Below the pieces are notes generated by a model, which saw only the letters and a program-made list of their open reading frames with translations, searched no databases and was not told the origin of the DNA. Below, piece after piece: positions 14,630 to 22,008 of a DNA stretch of 25,566 bases (the stretch's first letter is position 1; each line of letters begins with the position of its first letter). This stretch comes from CAZSNT01 sp964607765. Lineage in GTDB: Bacteria; Verrucomicrobiota; Lentisphaeria; Oligosphaerales; JABHEG01. The stretch spans positions 1 to 25,566 of the forward strand of contig CAZSNT010000145.1 of NCBI GenBank assembly GCA_964607765.1. The letters are read 5' to 3'. A program made the translations under genes and the position numbers.

Positions 14630-15070
14630 TCAGGCAGTTGGCTCTGGTGGCAAGTCGAATGGGATTGGTCCCTCGAATGGCCAATAGTCGATCGACGCCT
14701 CCAACAGCTCAGCGTATATCCGTCCCGCGAGCGCCAGCACCTCGCGTTTCGAGGAGCCGTACTGGGCCCAGTCGAGCCACGGGTTCGCCAGCAGTGCTTT
14801 CCCTTGCTGAATACCAATTATGGCGCCGTAGGTCAGCAGGAGTCTCACATCGCGATCGCGCCACGCCTTCTTGCGCTTGCGTGCCGATGGAGTCGCGCTC
14901 TGATAGTCAGCCACGGCTGCAGCATGTTTCTGCAGCCAATCCGCCACCCCTTCCAGATTTGCCCTGTGGCAAAGCAGCCACAGCCGTTCTCGGTCGCTGC
15001 CCGTTAGTGATTGGTGACGCTCAAGCGCAAGCGAGTCGCACGCGACAACGGCACACGTCCAGTTCTTCAC
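14630..15070 (-). CDS. reversed gene inside the early operon, unknown
   Basis: Protein of 146 residues, starting 'VKNWTCAVVACDSLALERHQ' (GTG read as Met), with a Trp-rich, helical body including 'DRERLWLLCHRANLEGVADW' and 'DVRLLLTYGAIIGIQQGKAL'. It has no recognised family, signal or membrane segment. The GTG is chosen because ACAGAGGAGG, the leader used by other genes here, lies 6 bases upstream. A sigma-70-like promoter lies above it. It runs against all its neighbours and is bracketed by copies of the palindromic repeat, the layout of a moron gene. The opposing open frame (14554-15150) has poor composition and is rejected. Confidence 0.7.
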   Translation of the reverse strand: MKNWTCAVVACDSLALERHQSLTGSDRERLWLLCHRANLEGVADWLQKHAAAVADYQSATPSARKRKKAWRDRDVRLLLTYGAIIGIQQGKALLANPWLDWAQYGSSKREVLALAGRIYAELLEASIDYWPFEGPIPFDLPPEPTA

Positions 15071-15107
15071 AGGTTCCCTCCTCTGTTCTGTTGTTGGACG
15101 AATTTGA

Positions 15108-15136
15108 AAGATACACGGCAGAGGGGCTGAAACCAA
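15108..15136 (-). promoter_or_regulatory. candidate promoter of the reversed gene
   Basis: On the minus strand TTGGTT and TATCTT are 17 bases apart. The -10 box is identical to that of the candidate early promoter at 13753. It would start transcription about 30 bases before the Shine-Dalgarno of the reversed gene. Confidence 0.5.
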
Positions 15137-15156
15137 CGACCGAGGCATAGACATCG

Positions 15157-15191
15157 CAGCGCGCGGCGCGCACTACCGCACACAGGCAGGA
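15157..15191. repeat. third, diverged copy of the palindromic element
   Basis: The right arm and the following CCGCACACAGGCAGGA match the 55-bp repeat with one change; the left arm reads CAGC in place of TAGT, so the palindrome is weakened. It lies upstream of the next rightward gene and upstream of the reversed gene's promoter. Confidence 0.75.
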
Positions 15192-15209
15192 TGAACGGAG
15201 GAACAAAAC

Positions 15210-15494
15210 ATGAGACGAAGACCGAAGGCTGTGACAGGGATTGGGCTGGTATTGGTCTTGGCCGGAGTGCTGGCGTTCTGCAACGGGTGTGCCGGCTGCC
15301 GCCAGACGGTGAGCCACATGAAGAGCAGCGTGGTCGGACTGAAGCGCCGGATAACCCTCTACGCGAACAACGGGGATGTAATCAAGCAATGGGAAGGTCG
15401 CTACATGGTTGAGACTGAGGGGGGCGCTGCCCGCTTCATCCACGACGGCAAAGCGATCTACATCGCCGGCACGTTCACAATCGAACAGTTGTAA
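15210..15494 (+). CDS. small exported or membrane-anchored phage protein
   Basis: Protein of 94 residues: basic N-terminus (MRRRPKAVTG), hydrophobic segment 'IGLVLVLAGVLAF', then a cysteine cluster C-N-G-C-A-G-C at 24-30, and a compact beta domain 'LKRRITLYANNGDVIKQWEG' ... 'ARFIHDGKAIYIAGTFTIEQ'. The beta domain looks like a small protein often found in phages without a signal, whose function is unknown; here it is fused to an anchor. The cysteines do not fit a strict lipobox. ACGGAGG lies 8 bases before the ATG. Palindromic elements stand on both sides. Confidence 0.7.
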   Translation: MRRRPKAVTGIGLVLVLAGVLAFCNGCAGCRQTVSHMKSSVVGLKRRITLYANNGDVIKQWEGRYMVETEGGAARFIHDGKAIYIAGTFTIEQL

Positions 15495-15504
15495 CGACAA
15501 GCAG

Positions 15505-15522
15505 GTAGTGCGCGGCGCGCAC
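15505..15522. repeat. fourth copy of the palindromic element (truncated)
   Basis: It reads GTAGTGCGCGGCGCGCAC and then diverges (AAACC), so the last three bases of the right arm are lost. It lies in the 63-bp gap between two early genes, ahead of the leader GCAGAGGAGG. Confidence 0.75.
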
Positions 15523-15557
15523 AAACCAAAACCGCAAGGCAGAGGAGGCACTGCAGG

Positions 15558-15887
15558 ATGTTGACGGGACGCAGTATTGCACGAGGGGCGAAGGCTGAGT
15601 TTCGGGACCGGACGCCGATGTCGGTCAGACGTGAGTTGACGGCGGCATTGCAGTCGTTCTGCCAGCCTCTGACAGCGTTGCTGCAGCCGGCGTGCATCGC
15701 GCAGATTCAGGCGGCGCAGAACGCGCGGATCGCGGAGCGCTGCCGGGCGATCGCGGCCGAGGAAGTGGACGGCGTCTTCCTGGAAGGAACGCGCCTGCGC
15801 TGGCACGACTGCGGTTTGCACAACCAGAACGACTGGCACGGCGACTACGCCGCCGATGACGAACTGCTGAACGTGGTGGAGCTATGA
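15558..15887 (+). CDS. hypothetical early protein
   Basis: Protein of 109 residues, helical in the first two-thirds (TAALQSFCQPLTALLQPACI, QIQAAQNARIAERCRAIAAE) and polar at the end with 'HNQNDWHGDYAADDELLNVV'. It has four cysteines without a clear zinc motif. GAGGAGG lies about 9 bases before the ATG. The stop overlaps the next start (ATGA). No family is recognised. Confidence 0.65.
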   Translation: MLTGRSIARGAKAEFRDRTPMSVRRELTAALQSFCQPLTALLQPACIAQIQAAQNARIAERCRAIAAEEVDGVFLEGTRLRWHDCGLHNQNDWHGDYAADDELLNVVEL

Positions 15888-16285
15888 GCGTCACGATCAC
15901 ACCAGCGAACCGCGAGATGTCCGCGGAGGAGCGGCGAACGCTGCGCAGGCTCATGGGCTACCCGAAGCACACGCTGTGCTTCTATCTGACGCTGGCATGC
16001 ACGTCGGGCTTCCCAATCTCGTGGAAGCTGCTCGACGCAGGCCGCACGGCCCAGAGGAACGCGGAAGCCGACCAGGCGCGCGAGAAGGTGCGACTTCTGA
16101 TGGCCAAGGGGGTGAGACACAAGTGGATCGACCCGGACGATCCGACTCACCTGACCGACCACGGACGGCGCAGCGCGAAGGGACGTGCGTGGTGGAATCA
16201 GTACGCCTCCGCGATGAACGGTTTCGCCAACAAGCTGGACAAGGTGAAGATCGGGGACCCCCCGACAGAGGAGGCCGCATCGTGA
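15884..16285 (+). CDS. hypothetical early protein
   Basis: Protein of 133 residues: basic N-terminal third ('SAEERRTLRRLMGYPKHTLC'), a helical middle, and a C-terminal part with 'DDPTHLTDHGRRSAKGRAWW' that could form a small winged-helix-like or DNA-binding surface. This is only an impression. Translationally coupled to both neighbours by 4-base overlaps (ATGA in, GTGA out). Confidence 0.65.
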   Translation: MSVTITPANREMSAEERRTLRRLMGYPKHTLCFYLTLACTSGFPISWKLLDAGRTAQRNAEADQAREKVRLLMAKGVRHKWIDPDDPTHLTDHGRRSAKGRAWWNQYASAMNGFANKLDKVKIGDPPTEEAAS

Positions 16286-16458
16286 ATATGGAGAACATCA
16301 CAGCCGGGCGGTGTGCACGCCGCGAAGTGATCGAGAGTTTCAACCGCGCGATGTCAATCCATCGCGACATCGTGCGGATCGCCAAGGCCAGAGCGTTTGT
16401 ATCCGGGATCATCGCAGGCATTGCACTGACCATTATCTGCAACCTGATCGGGGGATAA
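16282..16458 (+). CDS. small tail-anchored membrane protein
   Basis: Protein of 58 residues with a charged helical N-terminal part and one C-terminal membrane segment, 'FVSGIIAGIALTIICNLIGG'. The GTG start is set by ACAGAGGAGG at 16265-16274, 7 bases upstream, and by overlap with the preceding stop; an ATG two codons later is the alternative. It ends 3 bases before the next gene. Function is unknown; Kil-type or exclusion proteins of this size occur in Mu early regions, but there is no evidence for either. Confidence 0.65.
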   Translation: MNMENITAGRCARREVIESFNRAMSIHRDIVRIAKARAFVSGIIAGIALTIICNLIGG

Positions 16459-16461
16459 CCC

Positions 16462-17292
16462 ATGCCCGACATCACGCGACACAGCGACCAGCAGCACGGC
16501 GTCGGCAGCGCGCCGGATCCGGAGGCGTTAACGCGTCTGGCCGAACAGGTCGGGCTGGATCTGCCAGCCAATACCGAGGCCGGGCGGGCGATGTTGACGC
16601 GCCTGAACAGGGACGGGAACCGCACGATCGTGCAGATCGCCCTGGTGGTGGCGCAGATGCGGGCGCTGTTTGGCTCTTGGGCGGCGTGGATCGAGTGGGG
16701 CGAGAGGGAATTCGGGCGCGATCGCAAGTGGCTGCACCTGCGCCTTAACGCGGTGCACTTCCTGATTGCGAACCAGGACAGAGACGTAGTGCGCGCCGCG
16801 CACTACTTGGACGCCTCGGCGTTGATCGAGAAGTGCGCGGCCCTGGACAAACTGGAGCCGGGCGAGCTCACGATGTGCCTGCGGAACCACGACCTGATCG
16901 ACTCGACGCGCGACGAGATCCGGCACGCGGTGAAGGCGTACGAGGAGGCCCGAGAGAAGGGACCGGCGCCGCCCGAGAAACCGACGAAGTCGAAGCGCGG
17001 CAAGACGGAGCCCCCATACGCAAAGGTGGAGAAGGCGATCGAACGGCTCTCGGCGCTCGCCGCAGATGACCAGGCGGAGGCCGCGGAACACGTGCACCCG
17101 GTGTACGCAATGAACGCGGGAATCGCCTGCTTCGGCATGGCGATGGACCACCTGGTCGCTGACAACTGGCTGAACGAGGCGCAGTACAAACACGTGCTGC
17201 CGGCGCTGAAGGATGTGTACGAACGGACGCGCGCGTTCGCGAAGGCGGCCGGCGTGGACGTGGATGCGCTGTTGAGTGACGACACGCAGTAA
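16462..17292 (+). CDS. DUF3102-like early phage protein
   Basis: Protein of 276 residues. The first half, 'LNRDGNRTIVQIALVVAQMR' then 'FGSWAAWIEWGEREFGRDRK', resembles DUF3102-type proteins (length-limited, often near plasmid or phage replication genes; function unclear). A basic linker 'PEKPTKSKRGKTEPPY' joins a helical C-terminal part with 'HPVYAMNAGIACFGMAMDHL'. It precedes the transposase by one small gene. Its coding sequence contains a perfect copy of the 21-bp palindrome (D-V-V-R-A-A-H-Y). The family call is tentative. Confidence 0.55.
   Translation: MPDITRHSDQQHGVGSAPDPEALTRLAEQVGLDLPANTEAGRAMLTRLNRDGNRTIVQIALVVAQMRALFGSWAAWIEWGEREFGRDRKWLHLRLNAVHFLIANQDRDVVRAAHYLDASALIEKCAALDKLEPGELTMCLRNHDLIDSTRDEIRHAVKAYEEAREKGPAPPEKPTKSKRGKTEPPYAKVEKAIERLSALAADDQAEAAEHVHPVYAMNAGIACFGMAMDHLVADNWLNEAQYKHVLPALKDVYERTRAFAKAAGVDVDALLSDDTQ
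16786..16806. repeat. fifth copy of the 21-bp palindrome, inside a gene
   Basis: A perfect palindrome: GTAGTGCGCG, one central C, CGCGCACTAC. It is the reverse-complement form of the intergenic copies and lies in frame within the DUF3102-like gene. A copy inside coding sequence argues for a DNA-binding site rather than an intergenic RNA element. Confidence 0.85.
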
Positions 17293-17324
17293 CAAGGACC
17301 CGGTCAGGACAGAGGAGGATACTG

Positions 17325-17618
17325 ATGAGCGATGCACTGTTTGCCGGAGTCATCACTTCGGTCGAGGAAGACATGGTGTTGCTGGCGACCGGAATTGCGA
17401 ACGCCGCAGAAGGGCTTCTGGAGGCTGTCGCTGATCCTGACTTTGCCAGGTACCCGTTCGTGTTCTTCGACGAACTCAGGGCGTGGTTGCTGGATTTGGA
17501 CTCGTTCGCCGGAACGCTGCGTGACGATATGGCGTACATGGAGCGTGCGTGCGCGGCGGAGATCTCGGCCCGTATCCGCTACGAATACCGCGGCCCGCGT
17601 GCGTTGCTGTCGGCATAG
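17325..17618 (+). CDS. hypothetical early protein before the transposase
   Basis: Protein of 97 residues, acidic and helical (DMVLLATGIANAAEGLLEAV; YPFVFFDELRAWLLDLDSFA). ACAGAGGAGG at 17309-17318 lies 6 bases before the ATG. It ends 14 bases before the transposase start. No family is recognised. Confidence 0.65.
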   Translation: MSDALFAGVITSVEEDMVLLATGIANAAEGLLEAVADPDFARYPFVFFDELRAWLLDLDSFAGTLRDDMAYMERACAAEISARIRYEYRGPRALLSA

Positions 17619-17632
17619 ACGAGGACAGAGCG

Positions 17633-19609
17633 ATGGGGATCGAGCTGATACCAATTGAGCAGCTGCCGGCACGGGCGAAGTCCACCGCGGTCGCGCGGGC
17701 GCTGCGCTCTGAGCATCGGGAGCCGTACGACGTGCCGGCCAAGGCGCGGTACAAGGCCCAGGAGGTCGTCCGGTTTGTGGCCGAGATGTGGTCGCTGATG
17801 CAGCAGGGGCACACGCGGCGCACGGCCGCGCAGTTGGTGCGTACGCGGCAGGAACACCGGTTCCCTATCCTGAGCAAGGCCGGCAAGAAGGGCGCGAACG
17901 CGCTCACGGAAACCAACTACTCGAACTGGGCGCGGAAGCTCGGCCGCTCGCGTCACGGGAAGCCGGACACGACGAACTGGCGCGCGGTCCTGGACAACTA
18001 CGATCGTGGCGCCCGCGGCCGGAAGGGCGCGGAGGATTGGTGGACGCTGTTCTACCAGTGCCACCTGTCGACCAATCAGCAGCACCTGACCATGGCCTAC
18101 CGGGATGCGTGCAAGGCGTGGAAGATTGCCGGCATGCGGGAGGCCCCACCGACGCTCGCGCACGTGAAGTACTGGGACAAGCGGTACGGGGACAAGTACG
18201 TGCAGATGCTGGCAGTGAACGGTCCCACCTGGTTCAAGAACCACGTGATGGGCTTCCTGCCACGGGATTGGTCGGATGTCCGCCCGAACGAGATCTGGGT
18301 GGGGGATCACCGCAAGACGGACAACTTCATTCGCCACTTCGACGAGGCGAAGGGCAAGTGGGTGCCTATGCGGATCTGGGTCACCGCTTGGCGTGATGCC
18401 AAGAGCGGGCACTTCGTTGGCTCGCTTTGCTACCCGGGGGGCGAGTCGCCCAACGCTGCCACGATCATCGAATGCCTGATCAAGGCGATCCGGGACACGG
18501 GATACGAACCGCCGAAGGCGTTGTACATCGACAACGGTAAGGACTTCGTCGCCCAGGGCTTTACGAAGCCGGTAGTGATCGATGGGAACGAGATGTCGAT
18601 CTGCCTGGCACTGGGCATCGACGTGATCATCGCGATCAAGTTCAACGCGCAGGCGAAGCCCGTGGAGAACAGCTTCAAGACGCTCGTGCCGTACTATGAC
18701 AAGCGCATGCCCGGCTACGTGGGCAGCAACCTGGGCAGCCGCCCCGAGGATGCCTGGAAGCGCGCCCGGGAGAACCTGGATATGCTGCCGAGCCTGCAGC
18801 AGGCGACTGAGCTGTTTGCCGAGGCCGTGCGGGAGCACGAGCAGCGCGTCACGCGCAGCATGATCCAACAGGGCATCAGTACGGTGGAGCTCTGGGAGAG
18901 CCGCACGCCGCTTCGCGAGCCGGTCACGCCGAAGGACCTGCACATGGCCACGCTCCGGCCGCTGCCTGCTTCGCAGATGCGCACGATCCGGCGCGGCGCC
19001 GACGGGCCGAGTCTGCAACACGAGGGCTGGTGGTACTCTTCGCCCAAGCTGATCGAGTACGGCCGTCACCACCTGGGCGACAAGGTGGTGGTGTATCTTG
19101 ACGCCTGCGCACGCACGATCACCCGCAACGGCAAACAGGTACCCGGTTACATCTACTTCGGCACGGCTGACGGCCGGATCCTGGGGCGTTGCGATGCGGC
19201 GGACACCTACGCCGCCTGGTCGCGTACCGAGGAGGAGCGCGCCAAGCTGGCCGAGGGCATGGCCGAGCGCCGGCGCCTGCTTAAAGACACCCGCGATCGC
19301 ATGCGCGGACAGATTGGCCGCATGCGGCCTGTATCGACGCTGCAGGCCACTGCCGAATTTCTGCTCGATCAAGGCGCGCTGCCAGAGCTCCCGGCGCCGG
19401 CAGACACACAGCAGCTTCCCCCCGCGGACTCCGCAGGCTTCCCCGACGAACCGGCTGCCTCCATGACTGTGTCTGTTACGGCCGGTTCGGACCTACCTGC
19501 GGAGTCCGCTTCCTTTTCCGACGAGGATGCCGCGTATCTGGCCGAGGTCGAAGCCATGCTTCTGGCTGGCGGCGACAGCGACTGGGACGACGGCGGCGAC
19601 GAGTGGTAA
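17633..19609 (+). CDS. MuA-like DDE transposase
   Basis: Protein of 658 residues, close to MuA (663). It binds the phage ends and joins them to target DNA. The catalytic triad is visible: D225 in 'IWVGDHRKTDNF', D300 in 'ALYIDNGKDF' and E345 in 'AKPVENSFKT'. The N-terminal 200 residues hold helical DNA-binding regions, 'TRRTAAQLVRTRQEHRFPIL' among them; a beta-barrel region follows the core ('GWWYSSPKLIEYG'), and the tail is very acidic (ending GGDSDWDDGGDEW), where MuA contacts MuB and ClpX. ATG 17633 is preferred over an upstream in-frame ATG that would overlap the preceding gene. The DDE residues are seen; roles follow from Mu. Confidence 0.95.
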   Translation: MGIELIPIEQLPARAKSTAVARALRSEHREPYDVPAKARYKAQEVVRFVAEMWSLMQQGHTRRTAAQLVRTRQEHRFPILSKAGKKGANALTETNYSNWARKLGRSRHGKPDTTNWRAVLDNYDRGARGRKGAEDWWTLFYQCHLSTNQQHLTMAYRDACKAWKIAGMREAPPTLAHVKYWDKRYGDKYVQMLAVNGPTWFKNHVMGFLPRDWSDVRPNEIWVGDHRKTDNFIRHFDEAKGKWVPMRIWVTAWRDAKSGHFVGSLCYPGGESPNAATIIECLIKAIRDTGYEPPKALYIDNGKDFVAQGFTKPVVIDGNEMSICLALGIDVIIAIKFNAQAKPVENSFKTLVPYYDKRMPGYVGSNLGSRPEDAWKRARENLDMLPSLQQATELFAEAVREHEQRVTRSMIQQGISTVELWESRTPLREPVTPKDLHMATLRPLPASQMRTIRRGADGPSLQHEGWWYSSPKLIEYGRHHLGDKVVVYLDACARTITRNGKQVPGYIYFGTADGRILGRCDAADTYAAWSRTEEERAKLAEGMAERRRLLKDTRDRMRGQIGRMRPVSTLQATAEFLLDQGALPELPAPADTQQLPPADSAGFPDEPAASMTVSVTAGSDLPAESASFSDEDAAYLAEVEAMLLAGGDSDWDDGGDEW

Positions 19610-19641
19610 CAGAGGAAACGCCTGAGACAGAGGAGGAACAC

Positions 19642-20724
19642 ATGCCCGAGTATGCACTGAAGACCGCGGACGGGGGACGGATTCACGTCGGCCGCATCCA
19701 GGTGGCGCGCCACGAGTACGCCGCGGCTCTGGAGAAGTACAGAGTCGACAAGTACAGCGCCGAGCAGCTCGACCAGCTCCAGTGGTTCTGGGGCTGGATC
19801 CACAGCGAAGAGATCCAGGCGGACATGGCCCGGATCGCGACGATGATCCGGTACGACACGACCAACATCGTCCGCATCCTGCGGGGCAGGTATGATGCCA
19901 AGATCGACAACTTCCTCCTGGCGGTCCAGGACCTGCGCCACGAGCTCGAGCGGCGACATGCCGGGTTCGCCTCGACCTGCGTCACGCGGGCGATCGAGAC
20001 AAAGCTCGAGATCACCAGGCGACACCGGTACCTGACGCTGATCTGCGGCCCCACCGGCCGCTCCAAGACGCTGACGGCAACGAACTGGGCGCATCGCCAC
20101 AACCACGGCCGCACAACCTACGTGCGCTGTCGATCAGGCTGCACCAGGACAAAGCTGATCCGTCGCGTGTGCGAAGCCACCGGCCAGCACCGCACGGCCG
20201 GAATGAACACCGCACAGATGGAGGAGAGCGTGTTCGCCTGGTTCAACGATCGGCAGCGCAAGGTGTTGATCATCGACGAGATCAACCATCTGTTCCGCCG
20301 CAAGAGCAACCTGGCTGTGGCCGAGGGCTTCGAGTTCGTACGCGATCTGTACGACCTCTGCAACTGCGCGGTGGTGATGATCATGACCGCGTACGACATG
20401 ACCGCGTTCAAAACGGGGCCGCTCTCCGGATTCTTCGAGCAGTTCCGCGGCCGGATCCAGTGCTACTTCCGCATTCCCGACCAGGTGTTCTTCGATGAGG
20501 TGCGCGCGCTCTGCGCCGTGCACTGGCCCCAGCCGGCCGAGGACCTGGTCGAGGCAGCGCACAACATCGCCACGGGGCACGACGGCCGGCTACGTACAGT
20601 TGCCGACCTGCTGGCTGTCGCTGCCGAGAAGGCCAAGGCCAGCGGCAAGGCGCCGACGGGGAAGCAGTTGCAGGCCCTCTGGCGCCAGCGCCGCGACGGC
20701 GACATCGAGTGGCCGGAGAAGTGA
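19642..20724 (+). CDS. MuB-like AAA+ target-selection ATPase
   Basis: Protein of 360 residues. Walker A is G-P-T-G-R-S-K-T (136-143) and Walker B is 'KVLIIDEIN' (207-215). The N-terminal 100 residues include a helical, DNA-binding-like part. MuB coats target DNA, brings in MuA and gives target immunity. ACAGAGGAGG at 19627-19636 fixes the start 5 bases later, although the frame is open to 19603, overlapping the transposase. The length is somewhat greater than MuB (312), with a C-terminal region like that of TniB/IstB-type ATPases ('GRLRTVADLLAVAAEKAKAS'). Confidence 0.92.
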   Translation: MPEYALKTADGGRIHVGRIQVARHEYAAALEKYRVDKYSAEQLDQLQWFWGWIHSEEIQADMARIATMIRYDTTNIVRILRGRYDAKIDNFLLAVQDLRHELERRHAGFASTCVTRAIETKLEITRRHRYLTLICGPTGRSKTLTATNWAHRHNHGRTTYVRCRSGCTRTKLIRRVCEATGQHRTAGMNTAQMEESVFAWFNDRQRKVLIIDEINHLFRRKSNLAVAEGFEFVRDLYDLCNCAVVMIMTAYDMTAFKTGPLSGFFEQFRGRIQCYFRIPDQVFFDEVRALCAVHWPQPAEDLVEAAHNIATGHDGRLRTVADLLAVAAEKAKASGKAPTGKQLQALWRQRRDGDIEWPEK

Positions 20725-20732
20725 GGATCCCC

Positions 20733-20912
20733 ATGCCGCGCCTGCGCACCAGAGTCACGCCGACTGACCAGGTCCCCCGGATCACGTCCGATCGCGAGGA
20801 GATCATACGCCAGGACGGCAAGACGTACGTGGCGCGGCGCATCTATACAGCTGACGAGTGGCGCCGGGAACAGGGCGCCCAGCCCCCACCCAGGCCCCGC
20901 GGGAGATGGTAA
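20733..20912 (+). CDS. small basic hypothetical protein
   Basis: Protein of 59 residues, Arg- and Pro-rich at both ends, with a middle 'SDREEIIRQDGKTYVARRIY' likely to form a beta-hairpin. GAGG lies 6-7 bases before the ATG; a GTG overlapping the MuB stop is another possible start. Its stop overlaps the next ATG (TAATG). No family is recognised. Confidence 0.6.
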   Translation: MPRLRTRVTPTDQVPRITSDREEIIRQDGKTYVARRIYTADEWRREQGAQPPPRPRGRW

Positions 20913-21142
20913 TGAGCTACGCAATGATCAAGTGCGGTAACTGCGACTACGTGGGCGACATCGAGGAGTTCAGCTCCACCCCGATCTTCGGCGAACTGCC
21001 CCACGACACGTTCCAGTGCCCCGCCTGCAATTTCGCGATCAAGCGCCAGCCCCGGGGCTGGCGCTCGATCGAGCTGCTCGACGGCAGCGTCCACAGAACG
21101 CCGGCAGCCATCGACCTGGTTCCGGTCGCACCGCAACTGTAG
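20912..21142 (+). CDS. small zinc-ribbon protein
   Basis: Protein of 76 residues with paired cysteines C-G-N-C (about 9-12) and C-P-A-C (about 36-39), a zinc ribbon separated by 'YVGDIEEFSSTPIFGELP'. GGGAG lies 8 bases before the ATG, which overlaps the preceding stop. Such proteins bind nucleic acid or protein partners; the role here is unknown. Confidence 0.7.
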   Translation: MSYAMIKCGNCDYVGDIEEFSSTPIFGELPHDTFQCPACNFAIKRQPRGWRSIELLDGSVHRTPAAIDLVPVAPQL

Positions 21143-21161
21143 CAACACGGAGGAACTCCAC

Positions 21162-21683
21162 ATGACGGACATGATGAGAACGCGAAAGCTCACCACAGGA
21201 CAGGTCGTGAACCTCCTGGCCAGACTGGTGATGGCAAAGCTCCGGATCGTGGTTGAGAAGGCCAAGACGGACGCGGCATGCGCTCGCTTGAAGGCCAAGA
21301 TGGCGGACCGCATCCAGGCAGATGAGGCGTTCATCACCGAACACAAAGGGCATGTCTTCGCGTTCCTCCTGGCCCGCAAAGACGCGTTTCTTGCCAAGCG
21401 CCGGAAGACGGTCGACACGGAGGTCGCACGCTACGGCTTCCGCAAGTGCACGGACACCGTGATCGACGATCCGCGGGCGGTTCTGGACTTTGCCCGCGAG
21501 AACGGATACGGCGACCTGTTCAGCGAGACGCAGCCGAAGATCAGCAAGGCGGCCGTGCGCAAGCGCATCGAGGCCGGCGAGCACATCCCCGGCGCGCATG
21601 TGGATAGCGACTATGAGCCGTTCTGGGATGCCCAGAAGGGACTCCTTGACCAGGCCAAAACCGGAGCACTGCCGACGGCGTAG
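21162..21683 (+). CDS. gam: Gam-like host-nuclease inhibitor
   Basis: Protein of 173 residues matching Mu Gam in size and layout: a long N-terminal coiled coil (about 15-90, with 'KTDAACARLKAKMADRIQAD'), then the beta part 'RRKTVDTEVARYGFRKCTDT', and a C-terminal helical part 'PKISKAAVRKRIEAGEHIPG'. Gam is a Ku-like protein that binds DNA ends and shields them from exonucleases. It lies after MuB, as in Mu. GGAGG is 8 bases before the ATG. Confidence 0.82.
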   Translation: MTDMMRTRKLTTGQVVNLLARLVMAKLRIVVEKAKTDAACARLKAKMADRIQADEAFITEHKGHVFAFLLARKDAFLAKRRKTVDTEVARYGFRKCTDTVIDDPRAVLDFARENGYGDLFSETQPKISKAAVRKRIEAGEHIPGAHVDSDYEPFWDAQKGLLDQAKTGALPTA

Positions 21684-21725
21684 AGGGACCGGCCATATCG
21701 CCGCACCAGCCAGAAAGGACTAACG

Positions 21726-21881
21726 ATGAACTGCCCTAAGTGCCGAAAGAACATCGCCCAGGAGAACATCCGCGTGGAGACGGCCGCTCACGACGACGAG
21801 CTGGTCGAGATCACCGCCTTCTGCGAGGACTGCGAAAGGGAATTCTATACGTTCGTGTCTTTGGACGATTTCGCAGAGTAG
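21726..21881 (+). CDS. 51-residue zinc-ribbon protein
   Basis: A short gene: the protein begins M-N-C-P-K-C-R-K-N-I and has a second pair C-E-D-C-E-R-E-F, giving a compact two-knuckle zinc ribbon. AAAGGA lies 7 bases before the ATG. High third-position GC supports coding. No family beyond zinc ribbon can be named. Confidence 0.7.
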   Translation: MNCPKCRKNIAQENIRVETAAHDDELVEITAFCEDCEREFYTFVSLDDFAE

Positions 21882-22008
21882 CCACCGCCGGGGGCCTGCC
21901 GAGGCCGGTGTCTTTCCTCTTTCCGGCGGTAGGATGGCCCCCGCTCTTTCCCGGTGCCGACGGCCGCCCTGGTCGCCGGTACCGGCAAGGAGCAACCAGG
22001 AGAGAAAC
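21882..22008. other. structured intergenic region
   Basis: 127 bp with several pairing arms: ACCGCCGG and CCGGCGGT around 21884 and 21921, GGGGGCC and GGCCCCC nested around 21892 and 21935, and CCGGTACCGG at 21976-21985. It is the longest gap of this part of the early operon and could fold into a large hairpin. An attenuator, a terminator for upstream genes or a protein site are possible. The next gene's Shine-Dalgarno (AGGAGA) lies at its right edge. Confidence 0.45.

Noticed and set aside
14554..15150. A 198-codon rightward frame after the gap
   Set aside because: It is Arg/Pro/Ser-rich with no fold and lies opposite the leftward gene, which has a strong ribosome site and promoter.
17579..19372. 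A 597-codon minus-strand frame opposite the transposase
   Set aside because: It is antisense to a certain MuA-like gene with all catalytic residues; long shadow frames are common in high-GC DNA.
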